The position numbers and the translations under genes were made by a program. From Nonomuraea turkmeniaca (GTDB taxonomy: Bacteria > Actinomycetota > Actinomycetes > Streptosporangiales > Streptosporangiaceae), in NCBI RefSeq assembly GCF_005889735.1, contig NZ_VCKY01000007.1:33471-97470 (forward strand): a stretch of DNA of 64,000 nt, written 5' to 3'. Position 1 is the stretch's first letter; each line of letters begins with the position of its first letter. The notes below the pieces were generated by a model. That model ran no database searches. It was not told the origin of the DNA and worked only from the letters and a program-made list of their open reading frames with translations. Below, piece by piece: positions 17,918 through 23,996 of this stretch.

Positions 17918-18802
17918 TCACCAGTGGAACGACGTGAGCAGGCGAAGCTGGCCGCTCAGCGCGACCGCCACCGCCAGCAGGACGGACACGGCCCAGCAGG
18001 CCGTCACGAACCACACCTCCGCGCGGCCGAACCGAAGCCGGTGGCGCTCGGTCCGGGTCGGGTGCGCGCCGAAGGCCCGAGCGTCCATCGCCAGCGACAC
18101 GCGCTCGGCATGCCGGATGGCGCTCGCCTGCAGCGGGATCAGCATCCGCCCCGTCCTGCGGACGCGTCCGCCGGTGACCCCGCGCACCCGGTGCGCGGCC
18201 GTGATCACCTCGAGCTCGTGTCGGAAACGCGGCACGAACCGCAGCGCCGCGAGCGCCCCGTAGGCGAAGCGGTACGGCACGCGCAGGTTCTGGACGAGGG
18301 CGCGCACCAGGTCGGGCCCGGTGGTGCCGACGCCGCCGAGCAGCGCCAGGGACAGCAGGGCGAGCATGCGCAGCGTGGTGGCCAGGCCGTACTCCAGTGC
18401 GCCCGCCCGCAGCCCCAGCACCACCACCGGGGTGCCCGCCGTGACGTGCTCGGCCGCGAGCAGGGCGAAGAGCAGCGTGAACCACGCCAGGGCGGCGGGG
18501 ATGACGATGAGGGACCAGCGGGGGCGCACCCCTCCCGCGGCCCACGCCAGCGCCACCGCCGCGACGGCGAACAGGCCCGGCGTCCACGGGTCGCGGACCA
18601 GCAGCAGGAAGAGCATGGCCGGCAGGGTCGCCGCGATCTTGGCCAGAGGGTTGAGCCGGGCCAGGAAGGCGCGGCGCGAGGGCCGTCGGACAGGGGGCTC
18701 AACGCGGCCGGGGAGCGCCTGCCCGGCGCCGCTTTCCGGCCGCTCGTGGCGGGGCTCCTCGAGTCGCTGATGCTGCTCGGCCGCGGAGTCGCGTACTGTC
18801 AT
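17918..18802 (-). CDS. ECF transporter T component (CbiQ/YkoC-like)
   Basis: A 294-residue membrane protein with several hydrophobic helices (roughly residues 45-170 and 265-290) and the coupling-helix region with the MDARAFG motif typical of EcfT/CbiQ proteins. This motif docks onto the two ATPase domains. The N-terminal ~45 residues are hydrophilic and not part of the usual fold. The start overlaps the ATPase stop (ATGA). Together with the genes on either side it completes an ECF importer (S, A-A', T) of the YkoEDC type. The ligand is unknown; location beside the metallophore genes and downstream of a Zur-box-like site suggests metal or metallophore-related uptake, which is inference. Confidence 0.82.
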   Translation of the reverse strand: MTVRDSAAEQHQRLEEPRHERPESGAGQALPGRVEPPVRRPSRRAFLARLNPLAKIAATLPAMLFLLLVRDPWTPGLFAVAAVALAWAAGGVRPRWSLIVIPAALAWFTLLFALLAAEHVTAGTPVVVLGLRAGALEYGLATTLRMLALLSLALLGGVGTTGPDLVRALVQNLRVPYRFAYGALAALRFVPRFRHELEVITAAHRVRGVTGGRVRRTGRMLIPLQASAIRHAERVSLAMDARAFGAHPTRTERHRLRFGRAEVWFVTACWAVSVLLAVAVALSGQLRLLTSFHW

Positions 18803-20472
18803 GCGATGTCCCCCAGCCGGGTCAGACCCGCCCAGTGCGGATGACGGTGCGCCAGCAGGGCGGCCGCCCGGCGCAGGGGCGGCGGCCGCAGTCCCGCCTC
18901 CTCCAGGAGCGCGTCGTCGCGCAGGACCCGTTCCACCGCCCCGTGCGCGACCAGGCGGCCTCCGGCCAGCAGCGCGACGTGCCTGGCGTGCTCGGCCACG
19001 AGCTGCAGGTCCTGGGTGACGATGACCACGGTCCGGCCCTCGTCGTTCAACGTGAGCAGCAGGTCGAGCAGCTCGGCGGCCCGGGAGCGGTCCTGGCCGA
19101 AGGTCGGCTCGTCCAGGACGAGGACGTGCGGCTCGCAGATGAGGGCCGTGGCCACCGACAGGCGCCGCTTCTCGCCGTGCGACAGCGTGAAGGGGTTGGC
19201 ATCCCGGTGCCGTGCTAGGTCGAAGCGTTCGAGCAGGCGCGACACGCGCTCGCCGGCAGTGATCCCGCGCACGCGCAGGCCGTGGGCCAGCTCGTCGGCG
19301 ACCGATCCGGTCACGAACTGGTGCTCCGGGTTCTGGAAGACGAACCCGACCAGATCGCTCAGCTCACGGGCGGCCAGCGCGGCCACGTCCTTCCCGCCGA
19401 TCCGCACCGCGCCCCGAGGCGGCGTGCGGACCCCGGCCATGGCCTGGGCCAGGGTGGACTTGCCCGCGCCGTTCACGCCCACGATGGCCAGGAAGTCCCC
19501 GGCCGGCACGTCCAGCGAGACATCGCGTAACGCCGTGCGCTCACCGTGGCGCACGGTGAGCTCTCGGACGGCGATCGCCGTGGCCTGCGATGGCGGGGCG
19601 GGCCGAGGGACGGACGCCAGCGGCGGGAGCGAGCAGCGAGCGGCGAGCGCGGCGCCGAGTTCCTCCGGCGTCAGCGCCGTGGTGTCCAGCTCGACCCCGA
19701 CCGCGGCCAGCCGCCGCGCGGCCAGAGCGGCCGTCGGCAGCCACACGCCAGTAGCCGCCGTCTCCTCCACACGTGCGCCGAAGACCTCCAGGGGCGGCCC
19801 GGACAGCCGCACCGACCCGGCCGCGTCCAGCACCACAACGCGGTCCACGTGCGCGATCACGTCGTCCAGATTGTGCTCGATGAGCAGCACGGCCGCGTCC
19901 ACCTGGACAAGGTGGCGATACAGCTCGTACGCGGCCACCGGATCGAGGTTGGCCGTGGGCTCGTCGAGCACCAGCACCTCCGGCCGCATCGCCAGCGCGC
20001 AGGCCAGGGCCAGGCGCTGGCGCCCGCCCCCGGACAGCGTCGCCGGATCGTCGCCGGCTCGGCCGGCCAGCCCGACCTGCTCCAGCGCCTCGGCCGCCCG
20101 GCGTTCGACCTCCACGGCCGGCAGCAGCAGATTCTCCAGCGCGAAGCACACCTCGTCCAGCACGGACCCGGTCACCACCTGGGCGTCCGGGTCCTGGAAC
20201 ACCATGCCCACCCGGCCCGCCAGCGTGGCGACCGGAGTGGTGCGCGTGTCCAGGCCCGCGACCGTGACCACGCCGTCCAGCTCGGCGGGCACGCTGTGCG
20301 GCACCAGCCCGTTGACCGTGAGCGACAGGCTCGACTTGCCGCACCCCGACGGGCCGAGCAGCAGGACAAACTCGCCCGGCGCGACCGTCAGGTCCACGCC
20401 CGCGCCCACCCAATCCGGGCCCCCGTCGTAGCGGACACGAACGCCGGTGGCCTCGACCAGCGCCTGCGTCAC
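18799..20472 (-). CDS. Fused two-domain ECF transporter ATPase (YkoD-like A1-A2)
   Basis: A 557-residue protein containing two complete ABC ATPase domains in tandem. Domain 1 has Walker A GPSGCGKSS, LSGGGRQRL and VLVLDEPTANLD. Domain 2 (from about residue 300) has GVNGAGKST, LSHGEKRRL and VLVLDEPTFGQD. The second signature (LSHGEKRR) is typical of ECF-type ATPases. The fusion of both ATPases in one chain is the YkoD arrangement, as opposed to the separate EcfA1/EcfA2 of housekeeping systems. GTG start chosen because it overlaps the S-component stop (GTGA); a longer upstream reading would run deep into that gene. Confidence 0.85.
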   Translation of the reverse strand: MTQALVEATGVRVRYDGGPDWVGAGVDLTVAPGEFVLLLGPSGCGKSSLSLTVNGLVPHSVPAELDGVVTVAGLDTRTTPVATLAGRVGMVFQDPDAQVVTGSVLDEVCFALENLLLPAVEVERRAAEALEQVGLAGRAGDDPATLSGGGRQRLALACALAMRPEVLVLDEPTANLDPVAAYELYRHLVQVDAAVLLIEHNLDDVIAHVDRVVVLDAAGSVRLSGPPLEVFGARVEETAATGVWLPTAALAARRLAAVGVELDTTALTPEELGAALAARCSLPPLASVPRPAPPSQATAIAVRELTVRHGERTALRDVSLDVPAGDFLAIVGVNGAGKSTLAQAMAGVRTPPRGAVRIGGKDVAALAARELSDLVGFVFQNPEHQFVTGSVADELAHGLRVRGITAGERVSRLLERFDLARHRDANPFTLSHGEKRRLSVATALICEPHVLVLDEPTFGQDRSRAAELLDLLLTLNDEGRTVVIVTQDLQLVAEHARHVALLAGGRLVAHGAVERVLRDDALLEEAGLRPPPLRRAAALLAHRHPHWAGLTRLGDIA

Positions 20473-21032
20473 GAGGAGCCGCCCGCGACCTGCCGCCGCG
20501 CACCGCCCACCCCGGCCCGTGCCAGGGCCCGTACACCCAGGAGCGACAGGTAGCCGAAGACCGGTGTGCTCACCGTGGCCAGCGCCATCGCCCCGGCCAT
20601 GGTGGCGGCCGACATCTGCTCGCCACCCAGGCTCACGATCAGCAGTCCTCCGCTCAGCGCGCCGATGAACGCCGACGTGATCAGGAACATCGGGGTGCCC
20701 CAGATCCGGTACCGCGTGATCATGAAGGGGATCTCGATGAACAGGCCCCACAGGAACATCGTGATCAGCATCATCCAGCCGTACGTGGACAGCGGCATGC
20801 CCACCAGACCCGCCACCGTGCTGGCCAGAACCCCGGCGCCGGGGCGCCGCATCATCGCCAGCCCCATCAGCGCGGGCACCGCCCACAGGCCGTAGATCAA
20901 GCTGACCAGCAGCGGGAACGCCGCCGTCAGCGCGACCGACAGCACGTTGAAGGGAATGAGCAGCAAGCCCGTGGCCACACCGATCGCCGCGCAGGTCATG
21001 ATCGCGCGGGTGTCGAACCGTCGTACGGACAT
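20469..21032 (-). CDS. ECF transporter S component, YkoE-like
   Basis: A 187-residue integral membrane protein with about five or six hydrophobic helices and little else. It contains GLWAVPALMG followed by a RRPGAG turn, recalling the YkoE family, whose Bacillus member takes up thiamine precursors with YkoD and YkoC. It is the substrate-binding subunit of the ECF importer encoded by this and the next two genes. The ATG at 21032 follows GGGAG; the Zur-box-like palindrome lies 40 bp upstream, so zinc shortage probably switches on this gene and the four downstream. Thiamine-precursor transport by homology and metal/metallophore transport by context are both possible. No thiamine genes or TPP riboswitch were seen nearby. 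Confidence 0.75.
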   Translation of the reverse strand: MSVRRFDTRAIMTCAAIGVATGLLLIPFNVLSVALTAAFPLLVSLIYGLWAVPALMGLAMMRRPGAGVLASTVAGLVGMPLSTYGWMMLITMFLWGLFIEIPFMITRYRIWGTPMFLITSAFIGALSGGLLIVSLGGEQMSAATMAGAMALATVSTPVFGYLSLLGVRALARAGVGGARRQVAGGSS

Positions 21033-21071
21033 AGGGGGCTCCCGTTGAAGATCAGGACACATGCATAGAAA

Positions 21072-21086
21072 TGATAATGGATTTCA
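21072..21086. promoter_or_regulatory. Zur-box-like operator upstream of the transporter operon
   Basis: TGATAATGGATTTCA is an inverted repeat extended on both sides (AATGATAA / TTTCATT). It matches 12 of 15 positions of the Streptomyces-type Zur consensus TGAAAATGATTTTCA recalled from the literature. It abuts the zur stop codon and lies 40 bp before the ECF S-component start, pointing to zinc-dependent repression of the five-gene transporter unit. Confidence 0.75.
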
Positions 21087-21503
21087 TTATGTATCGATAG
21101 GGTCCGTCGCACGAGCTGATCGCTGCCCGCTCTCGCAGGCCGCGCATACGCCGTACACCTCTTCGGCTCTGAAACCGTCGACGACGTTCTCCTCTTGCCG
21201 TTCGGCCACGAGCCCGCAGACGCGGCAGACGAGGTGGTGGTGCCCGGCGGTGCCGCACAGCCGGTAGACGGCCTCGCCCGCGTGTATGAAGACGTGCAAG
21301 AGCCCCGCCTCGGTCATCGAGGAGAGTGCGCGGTAGACGGTGGTGAGGCCGATGTTCTCACCGCGGTCGTGCAGTTCTGCGTGCACACGCTGGGCCGAGA
21401 CGGGCAGCCGGTGGGCCGCCAGGACGTCGAGGACGAGTAACCGTTGACTGGTCGCCCGGATGCCGGCGGCTTCCAGCATCGGACCCCACCGAGATCTGTC
21501 CAC
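21087..21503 (-). CDS. zur: Zinc uptake regulator Zur (Fur family)
   Basis: A 138-residue Fur-family repressor: N-terminal winged helix (GIRATSQRLLVLDVL; recognition region LTTVYRALSSM) and C-terminal dimerisation/metal domain. HHHLVCRVCG carries the metal-binding His cluster and first Cys pair; CAACES near the C-terminus is the second CxxC, giving the structural zinc site. Zur rather than Fur is inferred from the gene company: a cysteine-free S18, a cobW remnant, a His-rich protein and two Zur-box-like sites. The GTG at 21503 is chosen because GGGAGG sits four bases upstream; a longer frame exists but lacks this. The stop codon touches the operator of the next unit. The gene probably sits in a unit governed by the 22977 site, so Zur may be autoregulated. 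Confidence 0.9.
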   Translation of the reverse strand: MDRSRWGPMLEAAGIRATSQRLLVLDVLAAHRLPVSAQRVHAELHDRGENIGLTTVYRALSSMTEAGLLHVFIHAGEAVYRLCGTAGHHHLVCRVCGLVAERQEENVVDGFRAEEVYGVCAACESGQRSARATDPIDT

Positions 21504-21547
21504 CTTGCCTCCCCTCGCCGAAGAGCGGCGGCCGGGCCGTCCCGCGT

Positions 21548-22270
21548 TCAGACCGCTCTGGTGATGAGCCACAATCCGAGGTCGGCGGGGCCGATGGGCG
21601 CCGCCTGCAGCCCGTGCTCGATGACCTCTGCCTTGAGCTGGTCCTGCCCGAGGACCCACCAGGTGTAGGAGACCTCCACCTGCTCGTCCGGCTCCCCGTC
21701 CTGGATGGCGCGGTAGGTCATGTGCCAGGTGATCAGGCCGGGGCCGGCGGGCTCGGCGCGGCCCCAGCCTTCGTAGCGGCGGCGTCCGATGCGAAGTTCG
21801 GAGAAGCGGGTCTGCGGCACGGCCGTTGGTTCGGCCGGGGGTTGCAGGTTGAGCACGGCCCGCCCGCCGGGCAGGAGGCGTTCGGCGAGCAGTTTCCAGA
21901 TCGTGTGGCGGTCGGCAGGATCGAAGTGGCCGATGACGTTCATGGCGACCAGGGCGCCGAGGCGGGGCGGCAGCGCGGCTTGGAGCAGGCCGCTGGGCAG
22001 TACGGTCACCCGGTCGCGCAGTTCCGGGCTCTCGTACACCCGGGCCATCAGCACCGAACGCAGGCCGGGTGACGGCTCCACCGCGAAGATCTCCGCCTCG
22101 GGTAGAGCCTGCGCGATCGCCCGCGTGCCGTGCCCGCCTCCGGCTCCGACGTCCACGGCTGGCCCTGGGGCTCCGCGTAGCGCCTCGGCGAGTGCTGGTC
22201 CCAGGATCGTCCAGTGGGGCGCGAGCATCGCGTCGACGAACTCGGCGGAGCGCTCGTACTGATCCGTCAT
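21548..22270 (-). CDS. SAM-dependent class I methyltransferase
   Basis: A 240-residue methyltransferase. Motif I is VDVGAGGGHGT, the beta-2 acidic position is IFAVEPSPG, and a post-motif region with LLPGGRAVLNLQ follows. It resembles the methyltransferase at 1635-2378 in length and motif spacing, suggesting a second tailoring enzyme for the metallophore. It is wedged between the zinc-free S18 gene (4 bp away) and zur (44 bp away), an unusual place for a biosynthetic gene, and so would be co-expressed under zinc limitation. The substrate cannot be read from sequence; methylation of the aryl hydroxyl, a thiazolidine nitrogen or a ring carbon are candidates. Confidence 0.78.
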   Translation of the reverse strand: MTDQYERSAEFVDAMLAPHWTILGPALAEALRGAPGPAVDVGAGGGHGTRAIAQALPEAEIFAVEPSPGLRSVLMARVYESPELRDRVTVLPSGLLQAALPPRLGALVAMNVIGHFDPADRHTIWKLLAERLLPGGRAVLNLQPPAEPTAVPQTRFSELRIGRRRYEGWGRAEPAGPGLITWHMTYRAIQDGEPDEQVEVSYTWWVLGQDQLKAEVIEHGLQAAPIGPADLGLWLITRAV

Positions 22271-22274
22271 GTGA

Positions 22275-22502
22275 TCACCTGGCCTCGCGGGAGGAGTAGG
22301 GCAGCAGGGCCATCTCCCGGGCGTTCTTGATGGCGCGGGCGATCTGCCGCTGCTGCTGCACGGTCACGCTGGTCACCCGGCGGCTGCGGATCTTGCCTCG
22401 GTCCGAGATGAACTTCCGCAGCAGGCCGGTGTCCTTGTAGTCGATGTGGCCGATGCCGAGCAGCGGGTTGGTCTTCTTTCTGGGTGTATGGCGGGGCTTC
22501 AC
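22275..22502 (-). CDS. rpsR: 30S ribosomal protein S18, zinc-independent (C-minus) paralogue
   Basis: A 75-residue S18 with the conserved [19 protein letters not shown] and [12 protein letters not shown] blocks. Ordinary actinobacterial S18 begins with a zinc-binding Cys cluster before the IDYKD block; here that place reads TNPLLGIGH and the protein has no cysteine at all. Such paralogues replace the zinc-binding form in zinc-starved cells and are classic Zur targets. GTG start behind AAGGAG. It overlaps the stop of the cobW remnant (GTGA), a coupling that survives even though cobW is broken. Confidence 0.93.
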   Translation of the reverse strand: MKPRHTPRKKTNPLLGIGHIDYKDTGLLRKFISDRGKIRSRRVTSVTVQQQRQIARAIKNAREMALLPYSSREAR

Positions 22503-22956
22503 GCGCTCTCCTTCAGATCCAGCATGGGGGCGAACGGGTCGTCGTGGCCGGCCCACTCCGCGGCGCCGGGCAGGGCGTCGTCGTGGTCGATCAGGCACGA
22601 GTCGAGCAGGGAGATGATGCGGTCGCGGTCCAGGTCGGGGCCGGTGAAGACGAGGTGCTGGACGCGGTCGCCGATGATCGGGTTCCAGTCCAGCGCGGCG
22701 GCGAGGATCGGCGCAGCAGGTCGGTAAGGAGATCCTCACGGACGGTGCAGGTCATGCAGCCGTGCGCCAGGCGTATCTCGGCGCGGTCCAGCGTGCCGGA
22801 CACGTCGCGGACCATGCGCTGGATGCGCCCTGCGTCGATGGGGCGCAGATCGTGGTGGATGGCGACAGCACCGGGATGACGCCGCAACAGCCGATCGACC
22901 GCGGCGGCCCGGGCGCTGGCGTGCAGGCCCGCGACCAGGGCGACAGGGACGGGCAC
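22499..22956 (-). pseudogene. CobW-family zinc metallochaperone, internally deleted and frameshifted
   Basis: The N-terminal ~83 residues (from GTG 22956, behind AGGAGG) match the start of actinobacterial CobW/YciC-type GTPases, including the metal-binding [11 protein letters not shown] motif. The last ~70 residues, in another frame, match their C-terminus ([19 protein letters not shown] ... [10 protein letters not shown]) and end by overlapping the S18 start. The middle, roughly 200 residues of a 350-400-residue family, is missing, and the two parts join out of frame near 22710. The gene therefore cannot make a working chaperone. It keeps a strong ribosome-binding site and a Zur-box-like site 21 bp upstream, so the leader may persist for the sake of the downstream S18-methyltransferase-zur unit. 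Confidence 0.8.
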
Positions 22957-22976
22957 AAGACCTCCTCAGTGCAAAA

Positions 22977-22991
22977 TGAAAACCATTGTCG
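22977..22991. promoter_or_regulatory. Zur-box-like operator upstream of cobW'-rpsR
   Basis: TGAAAACCATTGTCG matches 11 of 15 positions of the Streptomyces-type Zur consensus and is flanked by ATGA and ATATCAT. It lies 21 bp before the cobW remnant's GTG and about 210 bp before the divergent histidine-rich gene. It should control the cobW'-rpsR-methyltransferase-zur unit. Confidence 0.65.
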
Positions 22992-23123
22992 ATATCATCG
23001 CATATGCCGTCAACCCCCGCGGGGCGCGAATCGGGGCTCCGGCGCGGCTTCCGAGGTTCTGACGGCGCGGCACGATCGGCGCGCCGGCCGGGTCGCCGAG
23101 GTATGGATCCGCCCGATATCACG

Positions 23124-23144
23124 ATTTCGGGCGTAACCTGAAAT
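23124..23144. promoter_or_regulatory. Inverted repeat upstream of the His-rich gene
   Basis: A 21-bp imperfect palindrome with outer arms ATTTC and GAAAT and inner GG/CC, 55 bp before the histidine-rich start. The arms have the opposite polarity to a Zur box (ATTTC...GAAAT rather than TGAAA...TTTCA), so another factor or a promoter element is more likely. Confidence 0.35.
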
Positions 23145-23198
23145 GTGGCAGAACCCCTATAAGGGATCTTCGGTGACGAACCGATAGGGAGTCTCGAC

Positions 23199-23501
23199 AT
23201 GTCAGTGACTGCCGAACACCGCCAGCACGCCGACCACACTCACGAGCATGGACCCGGCTGCGGGCACGTGGCCGTCCCGCACGACGATCATGTCGACTAT
23301 GTCCACGACGGTTGCTTGCACCGCATCCATGACGATCACGTGGACGAGTGCGAGCCCAAGGCGCACGCCACGCATGAGAGCCATGACCACCAGCACGGTC
23401 CGGAATGCGGGCACGTGGCCGTTCCGCACGACGACCATGTCGACTACGTCCACGACGGACACCGTCACGCCTCGCACGAAGGTCATTGGGACGACCACTG
23501 A
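23199..23501 (+). CDS. Histidine-rich putative zinc-binding protein with two repeats
   Basis: 100 residues, about a quarter of them histidine, plus Asp/Glu and six Cys. Two near-identical units occur, each beginning CGHVAVPHDDHVDYVHDG and followed by His-Cys/His-Asp stretches ending in DEC or DDH. Small actinobacterial proteins of this kind are often database-labelled zinc transporter or dehydratase but have neither membrane helices nor an enzyme fold. A metal-storage or metal-buffering role is the reasonable reading. ATG start with AGGGAG upstream. Location beside zur, rpsR and cobW fits zinc homeostasis. No clear Zur box lies directly before it, so control is open. Confidence 0.75.
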   Translation: MSVTAEHRQHADHTHEHGPGCGHVAVPHDDHVDYVHDGCLHRIHDDHVDECEPKAHATHESHDHQHGPECGHVAVPHDDHVDYVHDGHRHASHEGHWDDH

Positions 23502-23996
23502 AGACAGCGAACCCATGCGCCTCGTCTGAGGCCTATGTGCATGCTTCTGCCTGGCCGTCCTGCGAGCGGTGAGCGGCTCCGGCGGCACCGTCGGCCGGCC
23601 AGCCTGCCGCCCCGTGCGGCTCTCCTGTCAGCGGCCCGATCTCCTCAGGGACGCCGATGGACTTCCCGGCATCGGGGTTAGCGGACGCCTCCAGTGATCG
23701 GCGGGCCACCGTCGAATCCGACGCCGACGCCCAACGGGCCCGCGTCGCCTTCGACGACCCGCACGCCTGCGGGCAGGCCACCGCACCACTGTTCGATGTC
23801 CTCTTAGGATCCCGCTATGTCGAGGCCGACGATGCCGGTGGGCCGGCGGGTGTGTGGTGCGGTCAGCGCGTGTGGTCTTTCCTCGTACGGCACCGGCCAG
23901 TGGATGAGGCACATCGCAGGAGTCTGTACGCGCCGTCGCTTCCGGCCGACGCAAGGAAGCCGCCGACGAGTGCCGCGCGGTTGCCAGGACCACGAT
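23502..23996. other. Non-coding stretch between His-rich gene and GH35
   Basis: About 500 bases with open frames on both strands but no recognisable protein, no ribosome-binding site that decides a start and no clear hairpin. It marks the boundary between the zinc locus and the glycan locus. Confidence 0.4.

Noticed and set aside
23124..23144. Third Zur box
   Set aside because: The arms have reversed polarity (ATTTC...GAAAT) and do not fit the TGAAA...TTTCA pattern.
23502..23996. Possible transposase or regulator remnant
   Set aside because: No frame gave a recognisable motif, so no element was called.
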